DNA of 58,336 nt, taken from the IMG/VR virus record IMGVR_UViG_3300028196_000015, positions 1 through 58,336 of that record; one strand, given 5' to 3'. Positions 42,566 through 50,439 of this stretch are shown piece after piece. Origin of the DNA: a virus. The notes under the pieces are model-generated. The model did not search any database. It was not told the origin of the DNA and saw nothing but the letters and a program-made list of their open reading frames with translations. Numbering within the stretch: the first letter of the stretch is position 1; every line of letters begins with the position of its first letter. The position numbers and the translations under genes are program-made.

Positions 42566-42737
42566 TGTTTTGCTGTTGTTGTTTTAACTGTTCCTCTTCA
42601 ATATGCTGCTTCAAAAGTCCAACATAAACATCTCTTTCCCAAGGAATCATACTTTCTACCTCAGTCAAAGAATATTTATGAAACTGTAGCAAAGCAAAAT
42701 TTATTCTATAGTATGCCTCAAGATCCATATGAGACAT
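42555..42737 (-). CDS. 60-residue tail assembly partner of gp26
   Basis: A helical protein (YYRINFALLQFHKYSLTEVE; MIPWERDVYVGLL) ending in a Gln/Asn-rich tail. Helical ORFs of this kind directly after a tail-assembly gene are typical second halves of tail-assembly-chaperone pairs; in T4, gene 51 follows gene 26 here. It starts 2 nt after the gp26 stop and would be joined to gp26 by a -1 slip at TTTTTTC. It can also be read from its own ATG. Confidence 0.7.
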   Translation of the reverse strand: MSHMDLEAYYRINFALLQFHKYSLTEVESMIPWERDVYVGLLKQHIEEEQLKQQQQNNAR

Positions 42738-42739
42738 AA

Positions 42740-43471
42740 TCAGCCGAAAAAACTCGTTAATCCCTCCAACGTAACTGTATTTAACACACCAGTTTTAGGA
42801 TTCTTTACTGATATTGTGTGAGAAAGTTTTGGCATGGTTTGAAAAAACTTTTCAATTTCTTTAAATTGTTCTGAAGTTAAACCTTCAACAAATTCTAAAA
42901 GTTCTTGCTGCGTACAATCTGCACCAGCCCATGCTTCTTCTGCGTTAAAAACAGTATCAATACATGATGCAATAATATTAAATGACTTTTCAATATTACT
43001 TTCATCCTGAACATCATTAAAATCAAAATTATTTTTAATAAATTGATCTAATGATGGATACTTCATTCTCATTATTAAATCAGAACCCAAATTAATGTCA
43101 GGATTGTGATTTGTATCTTTATGAACTTTTACTTCATCAACAAACACAGTTACTGGAACTTGTGTGTTGCTATCATCATCATAACATGTAACTAAAAGAT
43201 CAATTGATTCACCTACAGATTTTCCTCTAACATTTAAGAAAATATATTCAATATCAAATGTTGGCAATTCATCTACTTTAATGTCTTTTGTTAAAATGCA
43301 CTCAGATAATACCTGTTTAATTGCATTTGTAATTTGCATTGCATCTCTTGTTTCTAATGCAATAATTAATACTTTTTCTTCTCTAACTAGAAATGGTCTG
43401 TATTTAATCTTTTTTTCGTTAGATGGTAATTCCAACTCATAAGTTGGGGTAGATATTTTTGGTAAAGGCAT
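42740..43471 (-). CDS. 26: gp26-like baseplate hub / assembly protein
   Basis: A 243-residue protein of the T4 gp26 (PF12322) type: N-terminal IKYRPFLVREEKVLIIALE near residues 22-40, LLVTCYDDD..., and a C-terminus QTMPKLSHTISVKNPKTG followed by LEGLTSFFG. T4 gp26 is 208 residues and acts in hub assembly. The last sense codons before the stop are AGT TTT TTC GGC, containing a slippery heptamer. It is a late gene in a leftward unit with the tail genes. CTAAATA at 43498-43504 lies upstream. Confidence 0.85.
   Translation of the reverse strand: MPLPKISTPTYELELPSNEKKIKYRPFLVREEKVLIIALETRDAMQITNAIKQVLSECILTKDIKVDELPTFDIEYIFLNVRGKSVGESIDLLVTCYDDDSNTQVPVTVFVDEVKVHKDTNHNPDINLGSDLIMRMKYPSLDQFIKNNFDFNDVQDESNIEKSFNIIASCIDTVFNAEEAWAGADCTQQELLEFVEGLTSEQFKEIEKFFQTMPKLSHTISVKNPKTGVLNTVTLEGLTSFFG
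42746..42752 (-). other. Candidate -1 ribosomal frameshift site T TTT TTC
   Basis: On the coding (minus) strand the gp26 frame reads AG-T TTT TTC GGC TGA. A -1 slip at T TTT TTC continues as CGG CTG ATT ATG and enters the frame of the 60-residue ORF, skipping the stop. The arrangement imitates the G/GT frameshift of lambda-type tail chaperones. Confidence 0.6.
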
Positions 43472-43500
43472 AATGTTTCAGTAAACTTCAGTAAAATTAT

Positions 43501-44325
43501 TTAGAATAGATTTCCAATTGCATTAAATATGTCGTCAAAGGTTGGAGTTATATTTCCAGTTGGTAGGGTTGATACATTACCACCATGCTTTTCATAAACA
43601 TATCTAGAGTATGAAAACTCAACAGTAACTTTTGTTATTGTGGAACCTTCATATGATAATGGAATTGCTGATATATTTGTTGGAAATGCATCAATTAGTC
43701 TATATGTTATTGTTGGTACACTTTGTAAGTTTTCACCCCCTTGTGATGGATTTTGTCTGAAATTCCTTTCAAATTTAACTATTGAAATAATTCTCTTATA
43801 ACTATCAGGATATCTCATCCTGAAAAATTGATTTCTATCTTTTTGATTGCCAAATCCTCTTGCTGATGGTGCTACTGGTCCATTAGAAGATTGTAACGGG
43901 TTTATATAATTCATCCATTCTTCAAATACTCTCATAATTTTATAGTCATTATCAATATAAAATGTTAATTGAACAGGAGCAAAAATTCTTCTTGTCGGAA
44001 ATCTTTCTATTACACCCTGACGAGAACCCATTTCCTCTGCAACATCAAAAGTTGCTCCTGGAATTACTGCTTCGGCACAGAAAAAATCATAATAAGTATT
44101 CATTGCTGCATCAATAGTTATACCACTTTGTTGCATCCAATCTAATAAATCATCACCTGCACTACCATTTCCCAGATGCAATGCAACTTTAAATTGACTA
44201 CTAAAAGATACGTTACCTAGTACGTCCATCCCACCAGCAAGTGTGAGACCCCCCTCATTTCTGGGAGTGGTCATCTTCATATATAATGGACCTAAATCTG
44301 GTTGTCCAGCGTTTTGATCTGCCAT
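43501..44325 (-). CDS. Tail-tube-fold protein, probably gp54 (tube initiator)
   Basis: A 274-residue protein with the beta pattern of tail-tube proteins: FSSQFKVALHLGN, CAEAVIPGATFDVAE, QLTFYIDNDYKIMRVFEEWM, and IPLSYEGSTITKVTVEFSYS. T4 gp54 (320 residues) initiates the tube on the baseplate; gp19 (163) is shorter. The size, and the gp48-bearing unit 38 nt away on the other strand, favour gp54, although a tube protein cannot be ruled out. No catalytic motif. Confidence 0.65.
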   Translation of the reverse strand: MADQNAGQPDLGPLYMKMTTPRNEGGLTLAGGMDVLGNVSFSSQFKVALHLGNGSAGDDLLDWMQQSGITIDAAMNTYYDFFCAEAVIPGATFDVAEEMGSRQGVIERFPTRRIFAPVQLTFYIDNDYKIMRVFEEWMNYINPLQSSNGPVAPSARGFGNQKDRNQFFRMRYPDSYKRIISIVKFERNFRQNPSQGGENLQSVPTITYRLIDAFPTNISAIPLSYEGSTITKVTVEFSYSRYVYEKHGGNVSTLPTGNITPTFDDIFNAIGNLF

Positions 44326-44326
44326 T

Positions 44327-44334
44327 TATAAATA
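44327..44334 (+). promoter_or_regulatory. Late promoter motif TATAAATA (rightward unit)
   Basis: Perfect T4-type late motif on the plus strand, 29 nt before the gp4 ATG and between divergent genes. It is the obvious promoter of the gp4-gp48-gp53 unit. Confidence 0.65.
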
Positions 44335-44362
44335 TGTTTTATAGAAGATTCCTATACTATGT

Positions 44363-44830
44363 ATGCCACATAAAGACGACTCTGGTTATAGACAAGGCAA
44401 ATTTAAACCACAAAAACCAGAAAAATATAAAGGTGACCCAACAAAAATTATTTATAGGTCATCATATGAATTAAAGTTTATGCGATATTGTGATTTGACT
44501 GAAAGTGTAAACGAATGGAGGTCTGAGGAGTTTTTTATACCATACCGTTCACCTTTAGATAATAAGTTTCACAGGTATTTTCCAGATTTCTTTGTGAAAT
44601 ATAAAGACAAAAATGGAACGATAAGAACTATGGTTGTAGAAATCAAACCACAAAAAGACTTAAAAATGCCTGAACAAAAACCTAAACGTAAAACAAAATC
44701 TTGGGCTTATAGTGTAAAAACTTGGGCAGTTAATCAGGCAAAATGGGAAGCAGCAAAAGAATGGTGTGCTGATAGAAAATATGAATTTAAAATACTTACC
44801 GAAAAGGAGTTGGGAATAAAACTAAAATGA
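44363..44830 (+). CDS. 4: gp4 head completion protein
   Basis: A 155-residue protein of the T4 gp4 (gp50) family. The pattern SSYELKFMRYCD, YFPDFFVKY and MVVEIKP corresponds to the E...PD...ExK residues of a TnsA/PD-(D/E)XK-like fold. gp4 closes the packaged head before tail joining. The sequence is basic and Lys-rich. It is first in the rightward late unit and overlaps the next gene by 4 nt. Confidence 0.85.
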   Translation: MPHKDDSGYRQGKFKPQKPEKYKGDPTKIIYRSSYELKFMRYCDLTESVNEWRSEEFFIPYRSPLDNKFHRYFPDFFVKYKDKNGTIRTMVVEIKPQKDLKMPEQKPKRKTKSWAYSVKTWAVNQAKWEAAKEWCADRKYEFKILTEKELGIKLK

Positions 44831-45027
44831 ATAACGAAGAAAATGAATATGACTATCAAGTAAATTTAACAATAGAAGATATACGTCTTCTACAACATTG
44901 TGTCCAGGAAACACTCAAGTATTGGCCAGGTTCTCCTGCTAGACCCGCCGATGAACAAGAACACTTATGGTATATGAGAGATTCTCTTTTCAGAATAACG
45001 ATGGATTATAATTTTAATAAAGGATAA
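44827..45027 (+). CDS. Conserved small protein in the gp4-gp48 unit
   Basis: A 66-residue acidic helical protein (DIRLLQHCVQETLKYWPGSP). It resembles a conserved cyanophage gene always near gp4. The start overlaps the gp4 stop (ATGA), so it is translated after gp4. Function unknown; its place suggests head or tail completion. Confidence 0.65.
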   Translation: MNNEENEYDYQVNLTIEDIRLLQHCVQETLKYWPGSPARPADEQEHLWYMRDSLFRITMDYNFNKG

Positions 45028-45030
45028 AAT

Positions 45031-45528
45031 ATGATCGCTGAAACTATTAATAAATCTGCTGGTAAAAAATTTAGAAGTGGTAGTTGGTGGACAAATGCCC
45101 TCATGAATGAACTTCTAAATTATCAAAATAAAGATATTAGCCAGTCAGATACTGGATTTATTATTCCTGGTGATCTTGTATTTTTCATGTACTCAGCAAA
45201 ATATCCACAAAAATACCTCTACTGGGATATGCATCCATTATCATTCATAGTAGATGTAAGTCCAAGAGGAGGTAGTTTTACTGGAATTAATTTACATTAC
45301 CTAAATCCACAATATAGAAAAGGATTTGCAAAATCCCTCATAAATAAAACAGGAATAACTAATGCACCTAAAAAGACTATACATAAATATCTTTTCACTG
45401 GTGTAATGAGTGATTTAATGAAAGTTCCCAAATCAGAATGGGGTGAAGTATCGATATTACCTACCGAATCTTTTGTAAACAAAGATGGTAGAAAAGTACC
45501 TAAGTACAGAGTTTGGGACGCACCTTAA
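45031..45528 (+). CDS. Conserved phage protein (GxxxFFMYxxKYPxKLxYWD motif)
   Basis: A 165-residue protein with the pattern GDLVFFMYSAKYPQKYLYWD and later GINLHYLNPQYRKGFAKSL. This pattern is common in a family of T4-like phage proteins without known activity. It lies between gp4 and gp48. A morphogenesis role is inferred from context. The ATG is 3 nt after the previous stop. Confidence 0.7.
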   Translation: MIAETINKSAGKKFRSGSWWTNALMNELLNYQNKDISQSDTGFIIPGDLVFFMYSAKYPQKYLYWDMHPLSFIVDVSPRGGSFTGINLHYLNPQYRKGFAKSLINKTGITNAPKKTIHKYLFTGVMSDLMKVPKSEWGEVSILPTESFVNKDGRKVPKYRVWDAP

Positions 45529-47007
45529 ATGGCATATCTAATTGTAGAAGATGATTTACATACATGTCCAACTTGTGGACCTTTTGGTATTACTTTAGGA
45601 TTAAGATATGACCCAGTAACGGGACAATATCAACTAAAAGAAGAAGGACTAGTTGGATACGATACTCCATTAACTGCCATATTTTATCAGGATGGTACTT
45701 GGACTATGGATGCTATCCAAGACCCACAATTATTTGAAAATGGTGATGAAAACAAACCAACACCACTAACACAATCTTTAAGCACATCACTAAGACAAAA
45801 AACTCAACAAGCACATGTAGCAATAGGTGGTAATGCTGGTGGTCATAATCTTCATCCAACTGCACAAGTATCTCAACATACTGCTGTACCAGGAGTTTTA
45901 AATCAATTTCCTGGCACAGATCCAGGATTAGCAGGACCAATCCTGGATTTACTTCCAGGAAACGTAATAGAACCAGAAGGTAATACAGACCCAACTCAAA
46001 CACCAGCACCAAATGTAACCCCTGATAAATCAACACAAGGTGGACTTGGTTTCGCATTCCCGTTAAAATACCCTTTAGATGTTCTAGAAACGCAGCAAGA
46101 TTTCCTAAAAATAGAACAATTTGAATTATTAAAATCTGGTGATATTGGTGTTTTTGGAGACCCAGGAAGTGTAGTAAAGGATGGGTTAGTACCACTTGGG
46201 GGAAGGCAGAAAGAAACTAAAGGAAGACTTTATTTGCCAATTCCAAATAATGCGGCAGATAGTAATGCAACTGCATGGGGTGCAGATCAAATGAATAATT
46301 TGACTGCTAGTGTAGTTGCGATGACAAGTCAAGACATAAAATCAGGAATATTTAATGCTTCAACAGCAGCTGGAGTATTATCAGCAGGACTGCAGCAGGT
46401 TGCTGCTATTAATCCAGCACAGGCAATAGCAATTGGACGTGTTGTCAAACAAGCTGGTGGAATGGATGCAGTACAAGGTCCACTTTTACAGCAAGTACAA
46501 AGTATGATAACATCTGCATTATTAAAACAGGCATCTTTCGATGTTCCTGCAGAGCAAATACTAGCAAGAAGTGGAGTTGTTCCAAACTCAAATCTCGAGC
46601 TTTTATTCAGTAATGTGACATTAAGAGAATTTACCTTTTCTTACAGAATGAGTCCAAGAAGTGATCGTGAAGCACTAGAGGTCAGAAGAATAATACACTT
46701 CTTTAAAAAAGGAATGGCAGCAAAGAAAACATCTGCAGCAGGTGCTTTAAATGCCGGAACATTTTTAAAAAGTCCAAATGTATTTGAATTGGGATATAAG
46801 ACAGGAGGAGAATCTAATGACATTATTGGTATGAATAAGTTTAAACTGTGTGCATTAACAAATTTTGCTGTTAATTATTCACCAGACGGACAATTTTCTG
46901 CATATGAGGAAGGTCAACCAGTATCTTATAATATTGCAATGTCATTCTCTGAACTTGCACCAATATACGAATCAGATTATACAGATTCATCAACTGTAGG
47001 TTTCTAA
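45529..47007 (+). CDS. 48: gp48 baseplate tail-tube cap protein
   Basis: A 492-residue protein. The C-terminal third has the gp48 signature: LELLFSNVTLREFTFSYRMS, then PRSDREALEVRRIIHFFKK, and FKLCALTNFAVNYSPDGQFS. T4 gp48 (364 residues) sits under the tail tube and, with gp54, starts its polymerisation. The N-terminus has CPTCG, perhaps a small metal site, and is Pro/Gly-rich in the centre (120-170), making it longer than T4's. It abuts the previous gene's stop. Confidence 0.85.
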   Translation: MAYLIVEDDLHTCPTCGPFGITLGLRYDPVTGQYQLKEEGLVGYDTPLTAIFYQDGTWTMDAIQDPQLFENGDENKPTPLTQSLSTSLRQKTQQAHVAIGGNAGGHNLHPTAQVSQHTAVPGVLNQFPGTDPGLAGPILDLLPGNVIEPEGNTDPTQTPAPNVTPDKSTQGGLGFAFPLKYPLDVLETQQDFLKIEQFELLKSGDIGVFGDPGSVVKDGLVPLGGRQKETKGRLYLPIPNNAADSNATAWGADQMNNLTASVVAMTSQDIKSGIFNASTAAGVLSAGLQQVAAINPAQAIAIGRVVKQAGGMDAVQGPLLQQVQSMITSALLKQASFDVPAEQILARSGVVPNSNLELLFSNVTLREFTFSYRMSPRSDREALEVRRIIHFFKKGMAAKKTSAAGALNAGTFLKSPNVFELGYKTGGESNDIIGMNKFKLCALTNFAVNYSPDGQFSAYEEGQPVSYNIAMSFSELAPIYESDYTDSSTVGF

Positions 47008-47008
47008 A

Positions 47009-47857
47009 ATGTCTTACTTCTCTAATTTACCAAATGTACAATATCAGCAAAATCCAAAAGGCAATGGTTCTTTAAATGATTTTTCCACTGTTAAAAATTT
47101 ATTTAAAAGACCCAAAGTAAGAACGGATATATTTAATAATATAACAAACTTCCAAAAATATGAAATACAAGATGGTGATAGACCAGATACACTAGCAAAA
47201 AGATTTTATGGTGATTCCAGTTTGGATTGGGTTATAAAAATATCCAATAATATAATTAATTTAACTGATGAGTGGCCATTAAGTAATGAGTCATTAAATA
47301 ATTACATGCTTGATAAATATGGAAGTGTAGAAAAACTAGCAGAAGTTCATCATTACGAAACAATAGAATTTAAAGATTCATTTGGAAGAATGGTTATACC
47401 TGGTGGTCTTAAAGTAGACACATCTAAAAGTGAAACTGTAGTGACTAATACTAATTCAAACTCATATTTTACCAGTTCATTTCCAAGTCCAAAAGCAAAT
47501 ACAGTAGTTAGTGTAAATCTAAATCAAAAAGTCGTAGTATATAATAGATCCGGTGGAGCAAGAGATTATAATATAACTAATATTGACACAAATACATCAT
47601 TTCTAGAGATATCATCACATGGGGATAAAAATAATCTTATTGGAATAAATATATTAAATAATTTAGAGTCTTGGCCAACAGGCTGGGGTGGTAATTTGAC
47701 AGTTTTCTTAAGAGATGGATCTGATTTCACCATTTCTATTGATGACGTTATATTAGATAATAAAGTGAGAATACCAGCAAGATTATTTGAATTCACTGGA
47801 ACTATAATTGATGGTGTCTTACAACCAACTTTTAACTTTACAAGAGAAACAGAGTAA
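47009..47857 (+). CDS. 53: gp53 baseplate wedge protein
   Basis: A 282-residue protein of the T4 gp53 family: an N-terminal wedge domain with the LysM-like stretch YEIQDGDRPDTLAKRFYGDS (around 51-70), then a beta domain. T4 gp53 (196 residues) is the last wedge component and joins wedges to the hub. It follows gp48 by 1 nt, as in a late unit. Confidence 0.85.
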   Translation: MSYFSNLPNVQYQQNPKGNGSLNDFSTVKNLFKRPKVRTDIFNNITNFQKYEIQDGDRPDTLAKRFYGDSSLDWVIKISNNIINLTDEWPLSNESLNNYMLDKYGSVEKLAEVHHYETIEFKDSFGRMVIPGGLKVDTSKSETVVTNTNSNSYFTSSFPSPKANTVVSVNLNQKVVVYNRSGGARDYNITNIDTNTSFLEISSHGDKNNLIGINILNNLESWPTGWGGNLTVFLRDGSDFTISIDDVILDNKVRIPARLFEFTGTIIDGVLQPTFNFTRETE

Positions 47858-48148
47858 ATGAACTTTCCTAAACCAGGCATGAAAGTCTTCATTGAAGAAG
47901 ATGGTCAGATAGTAGAATATTTAACCCCCAGTGGTCAAATTGAAACGATCAAAAGTCGTATAAAAGCAGTAACAAATCAAGAATATGAGATACAACAAAA
48001 TGATAAAAAAAGAACTATCAATATAGCCAAACCAGCATTTGCTGGATTGTTTATAAGGGATTTGAGAGATATGATGTTTTATAAAAAGTCTTCTCAAAGA
48101 ATTGATAAAAAAACAAAAAGAGGATTCAACGAAAGAACTGGAAATTAG
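47858..48148 (+). CDS. Small basic protein at the end of the rightward unit
   Basis: A 96-residue, basic protein (MNFPKPGMKVFIEEDGQIVE; DKKRTINIAKPAFAGLF) with a Lys-rich C-terminus. Related small proteins follow gp53 in cyanophages. The start directly follows the gp53 stop. A DNA- or baseplate-related role is possible but unproven. Confidence 0.65.
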   Translation: MNFPKPGMKVFIEEDGQIVEYLTPSGQIETIKSRIKAVTNQEYEIQQNDKKRTINIAKPAFAGLFIRDLRDMMFYKKSSQRIDKKTKRGFNERTGN

Positions 48149-48152
48149 AAAA

Positions 48153-48186
48153 CCCCCCAAACGAAAAATTTGGGGGGCATTTTTTG
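48153..48186. terminator. Bidirectional terminator between convergent genes
   Basis: CCCCCCAAA pairs with TTTGGGGGG around a cgaaaaa loop. T-runs follow on both strands (plus CATTTTTT, minus TTTTC). It separates the rightward late unit from gp32 running leftward. Confidence 0.85.
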
Positions 48187-48227
48187 GACCTTTTTTGTAA
48201 AAAAAGATCAATTTTGAAAACTCTTAC

Positions 48228-49190
48228 TCAACTCTCAGCAAGTTTTTGGAAATAAGAGAGAGCATCATCTTCATCCTCATCATTACTATTGGATGACGAA
48301 GCAGTGATGTCTGGAGCATTAAAATCACTAGTTGAAGAAGATGTCGTATTGTAAGAAGATGCTTCGGAGAAGTCACCCTTACGTTCACGTTCCCATTGAC
48401 TTTCTTCTTCTTCTTGAGATTCTTGGTCTTGGAACTTTGGAGTCGCTCTAGTATTTCCAAGAACAAGGTCAAGACGTTTCTTCAATAGATCATAAGACTT
48501 AAACTGATCTGGTGCAACAAAATCTTGCAAGTTGTACAGTTTATTATAAAGAGATTCTAGTGCATCATCATCACCTTCAAGCAATGCCGAAGTACGTGCA
48601 AATTCAGACGAATCGTAATTCCAGTAACCTGCAACCTTCTTCAACTTCAGTTTGAAGTTAGCACCTTCCCAGAAATCAAATGGGTTGATTGGTTCATCAT
48701 CATCAAACTCAGGTTGCATAGCACCCATAATTTTATCAAAGATTTTCTTTCCGAATTTATACAGAAATACCCGTCCTTCGTTCTCGGGGTTAGCAGGGTC
48801 CTTAACAACATAGATGTTGGCATAGTAGGACAGTTTACGTTTTTGCTTACGTGCTTCGTCCTTATCTGCATCTGACCCAGAGTTCCACAGAACACGATTG
48901 TGTTCAGATACAGGATCGGTTTGTCCAAGAGTTGTCAGAGAGTTCTCAATGTACCAACCACCAGGTCCTTGGAAAGCATGAGACCATACTTGTGCCCAAG
49001 GGAGTTCACTGCCTTCAGGTGCAGGTAGGAATCGGATGACGGCAGAACCTACACCACTCTTGTCCATTACAGGTTTCCAGAGTCTATCATCACCCTTGGA
49101 ACCGTTAGAATTCATTTTTTCGACTTGCTTCACCAGTTTCTCGGTGAGGCTACCCATGCGGGATTGTTTTTTAAGGTCAGAAAAACCCAT
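48228..49190 (-). CDS. 32: gp32 single-stranded DNA-binding protein
   Basis: A 320-residue homologue of T4 gp32. The OB-fold core includes GSAVIRFLPAPEGSELPWAQ and WGYIENSLTTLGQ-type sequence; the C-terminus is acidic and Ser/Asp-rich, as needed for contacts with replication proteins. T4 gp32 binds zinc with three Cys and a His; this protein has no Cys at all, so the zinc site is missing, as in other cyanophage gp32s. A strong promoter (49243-49272) stands directly upstream, so it is probably expressed early and heavily. Confidence 0.92.
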   Translation of the reverse strand: MGFSDLKKQSRMGSLTEKLVKQVEKMNSNGSKGDDRLWKPVMDKSGVGSAVIRFLPAPEGSELPWAQVWSHAFQGPGGWYIENSLTTLGQTDPVSEHNRVLWNSGSDADKDEARKQKRKLSYYANIYVVKDPANPENEGRVFLYKFGKKIFDKIMGAMQPEFDDDEPINPFDFWEGANFKLKLKKVAGYWNYDSSEFARTSALLEGDDDALESLYNKLYNLQDFVAPDQFKSYDLLKKRLDLVLGNTRATPKFQDQESQEEEESQWERERKGDFSEASSYNTTSSSTSDFNAPDITASSSNSNDEDEDDALSYFQKLAES

Positions 49191-49242
49191 TTGTATTCTC
49201 CGTATTTTTAGTATTGGATGTGTGTGTCGTATTGACTTATTA

Positions 49243-49272
49243 ATTATAGCAGAAAGGGGTCCTAGTCGTCAA
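49243..49272 (-). promoter_or_regulatory. Sigma70-type promoter TTGACG-N18-TATAAT for gp32
   Basis: On the minus strand TTGACG (49267-49272, inside the end of the DUF1825 gene) is 18 nt from TATAAT (49243-49248), which is preceded by TGC. It lies about 53 nt before the gp32 ATG. Confidence 0.65.
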
Positions 49273-49594
49273 GGTTTTTCTCAAGTGTGTCTATTTGAGA
49301 CTCAAGTATATCAAAAAACTCATTTACACTAGAACCTTCAGGGAGTCCAAAAATCTTAGCAGAATCTAGAATATTATTTCTTAGTTCTACTGCTTCTGGA
49401 TCATCGGAGAGAGATAACCTAAAGATGAAATTTTTCTGTTTTTCAAGAAATTCTCTCATTAAATTTAGATGCTCTTGCTTTCCTGAACTATTTTCAAAAG
49501 GGATAGTTAGTAACTGTTCAAATATTTTTTGTTGCAATTTATCAAGTTCCATTACAGATTCTCTGACTACTTCTGAATCAAAAAATCTACTCAT
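49262..49594 (-). CDS. DUF1825 protein, cyanobacteria-type
   Basis: A 110-residue helical protein: MSRFFDSEVVRESVMELDKL, then FLEKQKNFIFRLSLSDDPEA. This is the DUF1825 pattern shared with cyanobacteria (FFDSEIVxEM...LSLSDDPEA). It is probably derived from a host and kept among replication genes. Cellular role unknown; it could contact the transcription or replication machinery. It overlaps gp59 by 4 nt. Confidence 0.8.
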   Translation of the reverse strand: MSRFFDSEVVRESVMELDKLQQKIFEQLLTIPFENSSGKQEHLNLMREFLEKQKNFIFRLSLSDDPEAVELRNNILDSAKIFGLPEGSSVNEFFDILESQIDTLEKNLDD

Positions 49595-50181
49595 AGTACT
49601 ATCTCCTTTAAAATATTTTTACATTTGGACTCATCAATATTTAGGAAAGGTTTATATTTCTTAATTCTTAAACTTATAGTCTCCCATATAGGATCATTGA
49701 TATTTTTATCAAATCTTTTTACATATCCTAAAATATTATCAAGTATAACCATTGTTTCTAACGTAATAGCATTTTGTAAATGCTTTCTCAGTATATCTGG
49801 ATGTTGATTTGGTTTGCATTCAAAAATAGTATTAAGGTTACTTTTAGAAATAAAAACCTCACTTTCTGTTTTAAACATATAAGTGAGGCTTTGCATTTTT
49901 TTTAACCAATTAAGATAATTTTTTTCACCATTGGCAATAATTTCACCTATCCAAAGCCTTTCTGGATCATCACATTCAACAAAGTTAGCTACAAAATATG
50001 CTTTGATTTCTTCGTCAGACTTTTGTCTAGACATTTTTTCAAAGAAGTATCTATCTTTTCTTTTATGAAATGAAGTTACAGATGCTCTAGATTTTCCACA
50101 GTATTTAAAATAATCATAACTTGACTTTGTGAAGTGATTCTTCATTGCCAAGTATGTTTTGTAAACATCAAAAGGGGTCAC
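49591..50181 (-). CDS. 59: gp59 helicase loader
   Basis: A 196-residue protein of the T4 gp59 family: starts MTPFDVYKTYLAMKNHFT, followed by the typical YDYFKYCGK block; it is basic and helical. gp59 (217 residues in T4) loads gp41 helicase on gp32-coated fork DNA. Its neighbours gp33 and gp32 in the same order are the T4 arrangement. It overlaps DUF1825 by 4 nt. Confidence 0.9.
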   Translation of the reverse strand: MTPFDVYKTYLAMKNHFTKSSYDYFKYCGKSRASVTSFHKRKDRYFFEKMSRQKSDEEIKAYFVANFVECDDPERLWIGEIIANGEKNYLNWLKKMQSLTYMFKTESEVFISKSNLNTIFECKPNQHPDILRKHLQNAITLETMVILDNILGYVKRFDKNINDPIWETISLRIKKYKPFLNIDESKCKNILKEIVL

Positions 50182-50183
50182 GA

Positions 50184-50438
50184 TTAAAAGTTCAAAGTTG
50201 CTCTACTAGTTTTCTTAAGAAAATTCAATTTAGTTGCCTCACACTTAAGTTTTTCTTTAAGTGGTTTTGACATCAATTTAGGAACTGATTCAATCTCAAT
50301 TTTATTTTCTTCGCAATATGTAACTATTGCGTCGATGTAACTAGTCTTTGAAACTTTTACAATGCTTTCAATATCTTGAGCAAATTTTTGTGGACATAAA
50401 AATTTATCTTTAATTGCGTCTTTAATATTTTTGTCCAT
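50184..50438 (-). CDS. 33: gp33 late transcription co-activator
   Basis: An 84-residue protein from ATG 50436-50438 (MDKNIKDAIKDKFLCPQKFA). The helical form and LNFLKKTSRA-type C-terminus match cyanophage gp33, which links RNA polymerase to the sliding clamp for late transcription. The same frame is open upstream inside the exonuclease gene, but ATG 50438 follows its stop directly. Late NATAAATA motifs in the window are its expected targets. Confidence 0.8.
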   Translation of the reverse strand: MDKNIKDAIKDKFLCPQKFAQDIESIVKVSKTSYIDAIVTYCEENKIEIESVPKLMSKPLKEKLKCEATKLNFLKKTSRATLNF

Positions 50439-50439
50439 A

